A stretch of 16,315 nt of DNA, taken from the NCBI GenBank assembly GCA_964607835.1, contig CAZSLL010000021.1:1-16315 (forward strand), in the 5' to 3' direction. The notes below the pieces were generated by a model, which was not told the DNA's origin, ran no database searches, and saw nothing but the letters and a program-made list of their open reading frames with translations. The stretch is from DAOVFN01 sp964607835. GTDB lineage: Archaea > Aenigmatarchaeota > Aenigmatarchaeia > QMZP01. The position numbers and the translations under genes were made by a program. Of this stretch, positions 8,001-14,279 are shown one piece after another; position 1 is the first letter of the stretch, and each line of letters opens with the position of its first letter.

Positions 8001-10766
8001 CAGGTCGTCGAACTGGGACCCCTTGAGCTCCTCCAACCTGCCTGTTATGCTCTTCTTGAACTCCGAGAGGTCAGATGCCACCTCATCGGTCTTGGACCTG
8101 GCCAGTTCCCCGAGGTCCCTTATCCTGGTGTCAATGAGCTGGGCGTGCTTCCTGAAGTCCTGCTGGGAAACCTTGCCTGAATCAACAGAGGACCTGAGCC
8201 TTTCCAGGTCCTTGCCCAGGCTTCCCATGCCCTTGGCATGGGCCTCCTCCAGCTCTGTGAGCCTTGAGTCAAGGTATTCCCGGTACTGCTTGAAGTCCTC
8301 GCCAGATACCTTTGATTTTGCCAGCCTCTCGGCGTCCATGACCTTGGACTTGAATATCTTGATGTCAGCCGCGAGCTCCCTGATGGAGTCTATGTTCTTG
8401 GTCACGAACCCGAACTCCTTCCTGAACTCATCCGCCTGCTCCTCGTTGGCCTTCTTTAGCCTGGATTCCATGTCCTTCTGGAGGGAGGCCAGCTCCCCTG
8501 AGAACCTGTCAGCGAACTCCCTTCCCCTCTTGTCGGCACTGGCTATGGAGGACTTGAGGACCTTGAGCTCTGACTGGAGGTCCTTCATAGAGGCCAGGCC
8601 CTTTGTCTTCTCCCTGAGCTCCCTGATGCTCTGGCCGAAGGCATCGTCCACCCTCTGGTCAATTCCCTTCTCCATGTCCCTCAGGCTCTTTCCCACCTCG
8701 GCCCTGAAGGCGGACATGTCTGCTCTTCCTGACTCTGAGAACTCCTTGAGGAGCACGGCCTGGTTCCTGAGCTCCTGCTGGTGCGAGGCCAGCTCGTGGG
8801 AGAGCCTTCCCAGCTGGCTGTTGGCGGACTTCTCCAGGGAAAGCAGGGCCTTTCCCAGTGATTCTGACTCCTTCTCCGCAGAGGTGAGCCTCGAGGAGAG
8901 TTTGGTAAGCTGCCCGCCGTGGCCTGAGAGGGTGTCGCTGAGTGATTTGGATAAGGAGGCCCGCTCCCTGGCATCTGCCTGGATGGACTTCTCCAGCGTA
9001 TCGCCCTTCTCTGTTATGGAGCGGAGGCCTGAGAAAAGCGAGGCCAGCTTCTCGGCATGCTCTGAAAGACCCTTTTCCATGCCATCAATCTTCTGGAGCT
9101 TGCTCCTGCTGTCAGATGAGAAGCCCTTCTCGAGGGAGGCAATCCTCTCCAGCGAGCCCGATAGCTTCTCTGAGAGCCCCTCCACTTCCTGCCTGTAGCA
9201 TGCAAGGTCCTGGCCCAGGCTGTCCAGCCTGGATTCCTTTGCCTTATCTAATGAGGACATGCCCTTCTCGAGGGATGCAATCCTCTGGAGGGACTGGGAA
9301 AGACCCTTCTCCAGCCCGCTGGCCTCCTTTGCCAGGGACTCCAGGGAGCCCGATATCTCGGCTTTCGAGTCAAGTAGCCTGGTGAGGGTCTTGTCATGCT
9401 GTTCCAGCCGCTTTGGCACTTCCCTGGTTATGGAGTCCATGGCCTGGGATTTCTCCTTGAGCTTGTCGACCAGGTTGTTGCTCTCCTCCATGTGAGTGGT
9501 CAGTGTGTCAATGCCGCTGCTGAGCCTCTTCTCCACATCCTGGTACCTTGCATCAAACCATTTCTTGATGTTTTCCTGGGCACCCTCCATGACCCTCTCC
9601 TTGTTGAGGACGTCCAGAATTTCCCTCTCCAGCCTGCCCTTGTCTGTGGAAAGCCTCTTGTCAACGGTGAAGAGCCTGTTCTCAAGCTCCTCAGCCCTCT
9701 TGGATATGCCCCTTACTGCGCGGTCGAAATCCTGCCTGGAGACCGCCCTGTCCGCCAGGGCCTGGGTGGCGTGCTCGTTCTCCTCTGCCTTTTCCCGGAG
9801 GGCCTGAACCTGCTCCTGCACGGGCTTGAGCTCTGACAGCTCCCTGCCAAGGCCGTCCAGCCGCTTCTCGCTCTGGCCCATGGCCTGCTCCAGCGAGGAG
9901 AGCCTCTGGAGCTCCTGCTTGAAGTCCTTTAGCCTGTCCTTCAGATCCTCCTGCCTGCGGGACTCCAGGTCCTTCCTGAACTTGCCCAGGTCCCTCTCCA
10001 TCCTCTTGGAGAGCTCCTCTGTGATGAGGGCAGAGGCTGTCTTCTGCTTTGTCTGGAGGTCCGAAACCCGGGAGTCCAGCTTCCGTGCAGCCTCCTCCAG
10101 AAGGCCCGCCCTCTCCTTGACCTGCTCCAGCTCCTGCTGGGAGGCCTTTATCCCCGAGACCTCTGAGGCCAGCTTGTCAAGCCTTGTGGTCTGGCTTCTC
10201 CTGAAGGAGTTGAGCTCCTGCTCTATTGAGGTAATGCGCTCTATCTCCTCCCTGAACTCCTCCAGGGCCTTCTTGGCGTCCTCCCTGCGGTTGACGTCCA
10301 TCTCCTTCCTGAGGTATGCCATACCTGACTGGAGGCTCTTCTCTAGCTGGAGCTTGGCCTCCTGATAGAAGGTGCGCTGCCTGGATAGCTCTGACTTGAC
10401 CCTCTCCACGTCAGAGAGGCTCTTCTCGACTATGACCAGCTCCTTCTCGAGCTTCTCTATGGCCCTGCCGTTGTTGTCCTCCTGCTTCTGGAGCCTGTCC
10501 TCAAGGTCAGAGAGACCCTTTACGCTGTTGGATATGCCCGCCACATCCATCTTGAGGTCATTGACCTGTGACTTGACGAAATCATTCATCTTCTGGAGGG
10601 AGTCCCTGAAGGAGTCCCTGTTCTTCGTGATTCTCTGGGAGAGCTCCTCGCTCCTCCTGAGCATGTCCTGCTTCTCCTTCTCGAGCTCTGCTATCATGGC
10701 CTTCTTGGACTGGGAGTCCCTCTTCAGCCTCTCTATTCCCGACTCGAGCTCTGTCATCTCCTTCAT
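5025..10766 (-). CDS. Giant cytoplasmic coiled-coil protein with internal repeats (1913 residues)
   Basis: The whole chain is predicted coiled coil, rich in Glu, Lys, Ser, Leu and Arg. It has no signal peptide, no membrane helix and no recognisable enzyme domain; I noticed only one cysteine (in DLACYRQE). It is not SMC or Rad50: there is no Walker A motif, hinge or C-terminal ATPase lobe. Several ungapped internal repeats (listed separately) also occur in the upstream gene product, so the two are paralogous or a split of one gene. Breaks with Pro/Gly, such as residues near 1666-1671 (QGGSPPAG) and near 1750-1766, divide it into rods. A 4-base ATGA overlap joins it to the upstream gene. A GAGGAG at 10770-10775 is only 3 bases from this ATG, so the second ATG (10756, MTELES) is an alternative start. 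The role is unknown: a long rod, filament or tether inside the cell is the most the sequence supports. Confidence 0.9.
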   Translation of the reverse strand: MKEMTELESGIERLKRDSQSKKAMIAELEKEKQDMLRRSEELSQRITKNRDSFRDSLQKMNDFVKSQVNDLKMDVAGISNSVKGLSDLEDRLQKQEDNNGRAIEKLEKELVIVEKSLSDVERVKSELSRQRTFYQEAKLQLEKSLQSGMAYLRKEMDVNRREDAKKALEEFREEIERITSIEQELNSFRRSQTTRLDKLASEVSGIKASQQELEQVKERAGLLEEAARKLDSRVSDLQTKQKTASALITEELSKRMERDLGKFRKDLESRRQEDLKDRLKDFKQELQRLSSLEQAMGQSEKRLDGLGRELSELKPVQEQVQALREKAEENEHATQALADRAVSRQDFDRAVRGISKRAEELENRLFTVDKRLSTDKGRLEREILDVLNKERVMEGAQENIKKWFDARYQDVEKRLSSGIDTLTTHMEESNNLVDKLKEKSQAMDSITREVPKRLEQHDKTLTRLLDSKAEISGSLESLAKEASGLEKGLSQSLQRIASLEKGMSSLDKAKESRLDSLGQDLACYRQEVEGLSEKLSGSLERIASLEKGFSSDSRSKLQKIDGMEKGLSEHAEKLASLFSGLRSITEKGDTLEKSIQADARERASLSKSLSDTLSGHGGQLTKLSSRLTSAEKESESLGKALLSLEKSANSQLGRLSHELASHQQELRNQAVLLKEFSESGRADMSAFRAEVGKSLRDMEKGIDQRVDDAFGQSIRELREKTKGLASMKDLQSELKVLKSSIASADKRGREFADRFSGELASLQKDMESRLKKANEEQADEFRKEFGFVTKNIDSIRELAADIKIFKSKVMDAERLAKSKVSGEDFKQYREYLDSRLTELEEAHAKGMGSLGKDLERLRSSVDSGKVSQQDFRKHAQLIDTRIRDLGELARSKTDEVASDLSEFKKSITGRLEELKGSQFDDLREELKRVSRLEQDMGTTARTHEKRLDGLSQSLASLESVPGEISMLREKLDSLEELSGSMVRSSDFSSRVKELSGGLAKAHSEIAGLDKSLRSHVASLEASIEQATGQEKLLKKAHDSANKLIESRISEVDRKLSSSIQDLSKGLFEENGAITQIRSSLSDVATAARHVSENRKELDSLRERVSGIELASKDIAKKASEVGEINKRIDHLEAVTENLPGTLEKHTSTINKILESKEFLAESVASLKSDVRGMSREFSTSQERLMSLEKENRSEGKAREERIDELASAVNQMSSKLDSRAKEIEEFKDRVMEHVQGMISSYEKRFSEVTRHLSEKQAGGMEKNASAITGLKSRVGELEKLSQGLSTKSVSESEFVETIKSVSKRIDNLEDAFSEVDKKTTVKDAELDSAVKRALSDDKLMGSAQKQMEQLMRDRLKQVEERLSHDISQNVSGLEKGLEEMGSIGKRLTGLEGKQAEIESLKERLSGMDEELKQIGEMREQLSGLKALEEHLDSEVMSKVGEKLSDFAKSRETLESRLESLSGELRGMNDRLIEEKGRVGQLEQRLKAAMDSQDTKIREMLNKHRAAVDEEISEETAKAIKDAETGELKRKHEFENLLRKFQDMHVKTQQNLEEVTRQRESFAQLEKGLRERIDRESAAAEKRVSSENQRLKKRLDDSENLIMKLNNMISELHVRLEKEKNVGIDTDRLTADIKDELIDRMKTNEDMFDSEMDAFRKRLDSIQGGSPPAGELESLGKRIDELASRVEKSADSRELGKISSRLDELSSRTQAMPPPSEFMGMKQKLDDLYSKTQRNIDAISEQASKIRDTEASLRQAPGSQNGSGGNGELADEYDRMSRRLSESEKMLTNLNNMIAGLQVKLDSKTDMKMGLDKALSGLKTEVDTRLRTMDKMIEEFDAWKEVHRSSIQALPKQDKQQIDKLNNAIGDLSQRLESNRDEMKDFKEYVVEYMNNLVNTYEGRMRSLKSEIETAPKK
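5226..6002 (-). repeat. 74-residue repeat near the C-terminus of the giant coiled-coil protein (two copies)
   Basis: Copies at 5781-6002 (residues 1589-1662) and 5226-5447 (residues 1774-1847) align with no gaps. The shared core is R-L-x-[DE]-S-E at residues 5-10 followed by L-N-N-M-I-x-x-L-x-V-[RK]-L at 16-27, and both copies end in SIQ. They are separated by 185 residues that include two Pro/Gly-rich breaks. In addition, the extreme C-terminus (about 5045-5150) matches an internal segment (about 7030-7115): both carry F-K-[DE]-x-V-[VM]-E and then Y-E-[GK]-R. Confidence 0.7.
6654..9728 (-). repeat. About 78-residue unit repeated three times without gaps in the giant coiled-coil protein
   Basis: Copies start at F347 (9495-9728), F987 (7575-7808) and F1294 (6654-6887). 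Counting from that Phe, shared positions include the Phe itself (preceded by D or E), S at 9, D at 23 within [VL]DK, L at 33, a Lys or Arg at 45, A at 50, R at 61, V at 65, and L-S at 69-70 followed by I at 73. The alignment needs no insertion over about 78 residues. The first two copies are also both preceded, 66 residues before the Phe, by the 33-residue module core, although the segment between has an internal 4-residue offset. Spacings are 640 and 307 residues. Confidence 0.72.
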
Positions 10767-11599
10767 AGGCTCCTCAGCTCCTTTATGAGCTCGCCCACCT
10801 TGCCCCTCTGGTCAGTGAGCTCCTGCTCAAGCTCCTTCTTGTCAGACACAACCTGCGCCAGCGCCTGCTGGAGGTCCTTGTTGTCAGAGTCCACCCTCTT
10901 TGCGAGCTCCTTTATGCTGGATTCCAGTGACTTGAGGCTGTTACCTGTAAGGCTTACCCTGTTCTCGAGCTCGCTTAGCCTCCTGGCTTCTCCTTCCCTG
11001 TCCCTGTCAGAGCGGGTGTCCATTCCGGATATGGCCTGCTCCATGCCCGCCACCCTCTTCTCCAGGGTCTTGAGGTCGGTCAGGGGGCCGGAAAGTCCGG
11101 TCATGGCCTCGGAAAGCTCATCAGTCCTCTTCTCCTGGGAGGCCCTGAATGCCGAGAGCTCCTGGCTGAGGAGCTCTATGCGCTTGAGTTCCTCCTTGAA
11201 CTCCCCTATCTGGGACTTGGCGTCTGAGTTTCGCCTGTCCTCGAGCTCCTTCTTCAGGGCCTTCAGGCTCCCGTCTATGTACCTGGTGAGCTGCTGCCTC
11301 AGTGCTGAATCCGAGCCCTTGTGGAACTCCGTTGCCTCTGCCAGCTGGGTTGAAAGCCCCTTGAAGCCCTGCTCCAGCTCCTTGATTCTCTGCTGGGAGA
11401 GCTCCATCTCAGGATAGGCCCCCTTGAGACCCTGCTGGAGTTCGCCAATCTCCCTCTGCATCCTGGCCAGGGCCGTGTCGTAGGCCTTCCGGCTGGACCG
11501 GAGCTCTTCCTCCAGGCCGGACAGGCGCTTGACCTCGGACTTGAACTCGGCCAGCTCGGTCTTTGCCTGCTCCCGGGAGGCCTTCTGGAGCTCCCTCTT
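7959..11599 (-). repeat. 33-residue coiled-coil module, six copies in two proteins
   Basis: Ungapped copies lie at 11501-11599 and 11156-11254 (838-residue protein, residues 561-593 and 676-708) and at 10212-10310, 9879-9977, 8382-8480 (weakest) and 7959-8057 (1913-residue protein, residues 153, 264, 763 and 904 onward). The pattern is [KRQ]-[KR]-[DE]-[LM] at the start in most copies, then an aromatic or Leu at position 19, and a core of the type F-K-x-E-[LI]-K-R-[IL]-x-x-L-[ES]-[QE]-[ED]-[LM]. Spacing is 115 residues between the two copies in the smaller protein and 111 between the first two in the larger one, so a larger unit of about 110 residues seems to be repeated. Confidence 0.72.
8037..9284 (-). 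repeat. 46-residue tandem spacings inside the giant coiled-coil protein
   Basis: Two separate places show short motifs repeated exactly 46 residues apart: KVSGEDF and KVSQQDF (residues 819 and 865, nucleotides 8312 and 8174 downward), and RIASLEKG twice (residues 495 and 541, nucleotides 9284 and 9146 downward). Outside the motif the copies are only loosely similar. An equal period in two places may reflect a building unit, but coiled-coil heptads make short coincidences easy. Confidence 0.5.
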
Positions 11600-13279
11600 G
11601 ACCTGGGATATCTCCCTGTTCACATGCTTGCTGAGCTCATCCTTGGCAGACACCAGGTAGTCCCTCTGGTTGTTCAGGCTCTCGGAGAACCTGTCCTCTG
11701 TGTTTTCCAGGCGCTGGGAGAGCTTGGAATACTCGGACTTCAGGGTCTCTGCCTTGTCGTACAGGGACCTGAGGGCGGTTTCCTGCCTTTCTGTGGACCT
11801 GACGAAGTAGTCCTTGGTGTCTAATAGTTTGTTTATCATATTTCCATGGTAGCTGAGGTGCTTGGGCACGTCCTTCATGGAGGCCCTGAGTATCCTGATA
11901 TCCTCGGCCAGCTTTCCGCTGGCGGCGTCTGAAGAAACCGCCTTCTTCTGCAGGGTTGCTATGTCACCCGCGAGGCCGCGCTCGAGCTTTGACATTCTGT
12001 CCTCGAGCCACTTCCTCACGTTCTCAGGTGCCTCGATGTTCGATATCTTCTTGTCAAGGTCCATCTCCACCTTGCTCATCCTCTTGAGGCGCTCCTCCAT
12101 GATGTCGTGCTTCTTCTCGAAGTCAGCGAACCTGGGGTCTATGAGATTGGTGAAGGAGTTGCTCACCTCGTTCTTAATCATGTCGGCCTGGGCCTTCCTG
12201 ATGTCCCTGAGCTCCTGCTTGAACTGGTCCACCACACCTTCAATCTTCCTCCTGACATTGACCTTGAGGATTTCAGAGCGCTCCTTGTCCCTGGTGGACT
12301 CCTCATCGATTTCCTTGTACAGGTTATCCTTGTCAGCCCTGAGCTCCTCTATGTCGTCCCTGAGTTTCTCGAGGTTGAGGACCTCCTCCCTGAGGTGGCT
12401 TATCCTGGAGTTGAAGTCGTTGATGGTCTCCTGCATGTCCCGAATCTCGTTTATTGCGGGGTCGAGCTTGGCGCGAATCTTCTTGCTCACGAGCTGGGGT
12501 ATTATCTCATCGATTATCTCGTCGCTGGAGAATATGAGCTTCCTTAACTTCTGTACGTTCTCAGGCCCCAGCCTCTGCCTTATGTCACCCATCCTCTCCT
12601 CGAGGTCCGGGATTCTCTCCACTGCCTTGGTCCTGTCCTCGAGAAGCGACATGCGGTAGTCCACTTTCTTGGACAGTGTGTCCAGGCTCTTTGCAACGCC
12701 TGCCAGGGAGCGCTTGGTCTCGTAGAGCTCGCTCTGGAAATCGACCTCCTCTCCGAATGATGCCAGTCCCTGGGCAATGCTGGTCCCGCCTCCTCCCTGC
12801 TGGGGCGCATGCTGCTGTTGCTGCGGCTGGGGCTGGAAGGTCTGGGTGTTGAGCCTCTCAGCCATCTGGTTAATCTTGCTCTCCAATGAGGAAATCTTCT
12901 CCAGGCCTTTGAGGTCTCCCTTGAGGTCAGAAATCTTGGAGCTAACCTTCTTGCTCACTATGTCGTTTATCTGCTTCTTCACGTTATCAGGCCCGGGCTG
13001 GGATGAGCCTCCGGGCTGGCTGGGCTGGGCTGAACCAGAATCCTGGGAGGGCTGTCCAGATGCAGGGACCTGTCCGCCTGAGGAGGACATCCTCTGCTCC
13101 ATGTCACCGAGCTTGCCGCCGAAGGGGTTGGGTTCCCCGGGCCCGGAAGATGCAGAGCTCCCTGTGGTGACTTCGGCGGAGCCTTCCTGGCCTGGTTGGC
13201 CCTCTGCGGGCTGGCCTGCAGCCACCTTTTCCTTGTCGACTTCCTTCTTGATGTCCTTCAGTCCTCCGCTGTCTGCCAT
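10763..13279 (-). CDS. Coiled-coil protein with disordered Pro/Gln/Gly/Ser-rich N-terminus (838 residues)
   Basis: First gene of a two-gene minus-strand operon. GGAG at 13287-13290 lies 7 bases before the ATG and supports this start. Residues 1-20 are charged, about 21-98 a disordered Gly/Ser/Pro/Gln-rich stretch, 100-145 a short helix, 148-165 a Gln/Pro/Gly-rich linker with a QQQQ run, and from about 175 to the end continuous coiled coil. Residues 238-282 (GPENVQKLRKLIF, then a DEIIDEIIPQ helix) are less repetitive and may form a small folded helical unit. Residues 419-495 and the 33-residue modules at 561-593 and 676-708 match modules in the downstream 1913-residue protein. No signal peptide, membrane helix, cysteine or ATPase motif is visible, so it should be cytoplasmic. 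The disordered N-terminus could be a binding or condensate-forming segment; that is inference. No family recognised. Confidence 0.9.
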   Translation of the reverse strand: MADSGGLKDIKKEVDKEKVAAGQPAEGQPGQEGSAEVTTGSSASSGPGEPNPFGGKLGDMEQRMSSSGGQVPASGQPSQDSGSAQPSQPGGSSQPGPDNVKKQINDIVSKKVSSKISDLKGDLKGLEKISSLESKINQMAERLNTQTFQPQPQQQQHAPQQGGGGTSIAQGLASFGEEVDFQSELYETKRSLAGVAKSLDTLSKKVDYRMSLLEDRTKAVERIPDLEERMGDIRQRLGPENVQKLRKLIFSSDEIIDEIIPQLVSKKIRAKLDPAINEIRDMQETINDFNSRISHLREEVLNLEKLRDDIEELRADKDNLYKEIDEESTRDKERSEILKVNVRRKIEGVVDQFKQELRDIRKAQADMIKNEVSNSFTNLIDPRFADFEKKHDIMEERLKRMSKVEMDLDKKISNIEAPENVRKWLEDRMSKLERGLAGDIATLQKKAVSSDAASGKLAEDIRILRASMKDVPKHLSYHGNMINKLLDTKDYFVRSTERQETALRSLYDKAETLKSEYSKLSQRLENTEDRFSESLNNQRDYLVSAKDELSKHVNREISQVKRELQKASREQAKTELAEFKSEVKRLSGLEEELRSSRKAYDTALARMQREIGELQQGLKGAYPEMELSQQRIKELEQGFKGLSTQLAEATEFHKGSDSALRQQLTRYIDGSLKALKKELEDRRNSDAKSQIGEFKEELKRIELLSQELSAFRASQEKRTDELSEAMTGLSGPLTDLKTLEKRVAGMEQAISGMDTRSDRDREGEARRLSELENRVSLTGNSLKSLESSIKELAKRVDSDNKDLQQALAQVVSDKKELEQELTDQRGKVGELIKELRSL

Positions 13280-13408
13280 CTGAAATCTCCGTGAAGAATT
13301 GAGCGCTCGCTTTCCGGGCAGGCCATGTGCATGCCATGAGGCCTGAACGGTTTTGGTGATTTCCTGAAAAAAGCGCCACCTTTTGCTAGCATGTTAAATA
13401 ATTATGTT

Positions 13409-13423
13409 GCTTTATATATTAAT
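13409..13423 (-). promoter_or_regulatory. TATA element of the coiled-coil operon
   Basis: On the minus strand this reads TTAATATATAAAGC. With the usual archaeal spacing, transcription would start near 13389 and leave a leader of about 110 bases before the ATG at 13279. The plus strand of the same stretch (TTTATATATT) is also TATA-like, so direction is not certain. Confidence 0.5.
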
Positions 13424-13462
13424 TAATCAGGGGCTTTTAATACATCTATACTATTACAGAAG

Positions 13463-13486
13463 GCTTAATTTTTTGCAAAAATTAGC
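13463..13486. repeat. AT-rich inverted repeat between divergent promoters
   Basis: TAATTTTT (13466-13473), a 3-base centre TGC, and AAAAATTA (13477-13484) form a perfect 8-base-pair inverted repeat, extended by GC on both sides with one bulged T (10 pairs in all). It lies between the two divergent TATA elements and could be an operator or a cruciform-prone site; its AT content makes chance possible. Confidence 0.45.
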
Positions 13487-13553
13487 TCCTGAAAAAGTGT
13501 CGGTGTATGTTCGCCTCGGCTCATTTTTGGGGGGTTTTGGATTTTTTGGGATT

Positions 13554-13560
13554 TTTATAT
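13554..13560 (+). promoter_or_regulatory. TATA element of the 218-residue protein gene
   Basis: TTTATAT centred 32 bases before the ATG at 13589, which predicts a start of transcription only a few bases before the ATG and hence a leaderless or near-leaderless message. The same heptamer precedes the next gene (14251) and the small secreted protein (16157 downward). Confidence 0.65.
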
Positions 13561-13588
13561 AGTATGGAGGTACAAATATTCACTAGAC

Positions 13589-14245
13589 ATGAAAAAAAAG
13601 GAAAAGGTGACGGGGTACAAGAACTTCTGGCTCATCTGGCTGAGCTGCGCAGGAAAGCCGCAGGAGGGGGACTCGCTTTTCCACATCCAGACCAGCTGGG
13701 GAATCCAGACCAACTATCTCTACCACAACGAGGCCGGGCTGGGCAGGCCTCTGTACACCCGTATGATAAGGGACGGGTACCTGGCCAAGTCAGGCACCAG
13801 GCTCAAGGCACTGCACGCCTGGATACCCAGCTATGTCAACGGGATGGCCGGGCTCACCACAGGCGACAAGTGGTGCCCCAGCAGCCTCATAAAGAGCCGG
13901 TGGGCACCTGTACAGAGGTTCATAGAGGAGCACTCTGAAACCCTGTTCTCGCCAGAGGCCCTGAGGATTCTCTACAAGGGCGACCGGGACCTCCTGGGAC
14001 AGACCGGGAGGTACATATTCAACGACATCTTCCTTTACGTGCTGTTCTCCAACGTCATCCTGTATGCCAAGAAGTACAAGGCAGACATAGTGATGAGGAT
14101 AATCTCCACTGCCATATCACTCTTCTCTGAGAGGGACCTCCTGAACTACATGAGATACCTGCACGAGAGGCTTTTCAGGGAGGTACCTGCCATCATAGCG
14201 AGCGAGGCTGAGCTCAACAAGGTCATGTACCCGTTCCAGTGGTAG
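13589..14245 (+). CDS. Unrecognised 218-residue protein, possible N-terminal winged helix
   Basis: The ATG at 13589 follows a TATA element by 32 bases and there is no in-frame ATG between them, so this start is well placed; GGAGG at 13566-13570 is too far away to decide it. The protein begins MKKKEKVTGYKNFW. Residues about 30-80 (HIQTSWGIQTNYLY, then RPLYTRMIRDGYLAKSG) have the order helix, GxxTNYLY, LYxxMIxxGYL, which resembles a winged-helix module where a recognition helix is followed by a wing; this is inferred from pattern only. Residues 105-218 are mostly helical (RFIEEH, ALRILYK, YIFNDIFLYVLFSNVILYAKKY) and could be a dimerisation or ligand-binding part. No membrane helix is convincing; the 143-160 stretch is hydrophobic but interrupted. 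Divergent from the coiled-coil operon and first of three plus-strand genes, so it could regulate that region. Function unknown. Confidence 0.8.
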   Translation: MKKKEKVTGYKNFWLIWLSCAGKPQEGDSLFHIQTSWGIQTNYLYHNEAGLGRPLYTRMIRDGYLAKSGTRLKALHAWIPSYVNGMAGLTTGDKWCPSSLIKSRWAPVQRFIEEHSETLFSPEALRILYKGDRDLLGQTGRYIFNDIFLYVLFSNVILYAKKYKADIVMRIISTAISLFSERDLLNYMRYLHERLFREVPAIIASEAELNKVMYPFQW

Positions 14246-14250
14246 CTGCG

Positions 14251-14257
14251 TTTATAT
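14251..14257 (+). promoter_or_regulatory. TATA element of the four-helix membrane protein gene
   Basis: TTTATAT centred 26 bases before the ATG at 14280, in the 34-base gap after the preceding stop. It predicts a leaderless message starting at or next to that ATG. The in-frame ATG at 14256 lies inside this element and so is unlikely to be used. Confidence 0.7.
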
Positions 14258-14279
14258 GGGCGCGGGCCCAATTATAACC

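Larger units (their letters stand above)
7281..11872 (-). repeat. VP-x2-L-x2-H-x3-[IL] motif, three copies across both coiled-coil proteins
   Basis: Copies lie at 11795-11872 (DVPKHLSYHGNMINKLLDTK, residue 470 onward of the 838-residue protein), 9345-9422 (EVPKRLEQHDKTLTRLLDSK, residue 449 onward of the giant protein) and 7281-7358 (NLPGTLEKHTSTINKILESK, residue 1137 onward). In the first two, a second anchor, EN[VI][RK]KW, lies exactly 51 residues before the motif, so the ungapped match runs over about 75 residues between the two proteins. A conserved Pro and His inside a coiled coil suggest a defined break or binding point rather than drift of a heptad pattern. Confidence 0.75.
13280..13588. 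other. AT-rich divergent promoter region
   Basis: 309 bases between the coiled-coil operon and the 218-residue protein, with no gene that I can support. From the left it holds the leader of the coiled-coil operon (about 110 bases if transcription starts near 13389), including an imperfect hairpin at 13321-13343 (CATG paired with CATG, GGC with GCC, two-base bulge) and a weak one at 13369-13384; the minus-strand TATA element (13409-13423); an AT-rich inverted repeat (13463-13486); a G/T-only tract with two A residues (13524-13556); and the plus-strand TATA element (13554-13560). A short frame starting at 13507 overlaps the next gene and is probably a shadow. Confidence 0.7.

Noticed and set aside
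7138..9198. 686-codon open frame on the plus strand (and others at 5608-6666, 9826-10365, 11862-12659)
   Set aside because: They run opposite to the coiled-coil genes, are Ser/Leu-rich with no domain or start signal, and follow from the complement of Glu/Lys/Ser/Arg codons. The minus-strand frames are continuous and carry repeats.
9127..9300. DNA-level direct repeats in the giant coiled-coil gene
   Set aside because: Short near-matches reflect repeated codons for RIASLEKG rather than a mobile or recombination element.
5025..13279. SMC, Rad50 or other DNA-repair coiled-coil ATPase
   Set aside because: No Walker A, signature motif, hinge or ATPase lobe is present at either end of either protein.
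13507..13938. Frame starting at 13507 overlapping the 218-residue protein gene
   Set aside because: It begins upstream of the TATA element and its sequence is a frame-shifted reading of the supported gene.
14256..14279. Start of the membrane protein at the ATG at 14256
   Set aside because: That ATG lies within the TTTATAT promoter element; transcription should begin near 14280.
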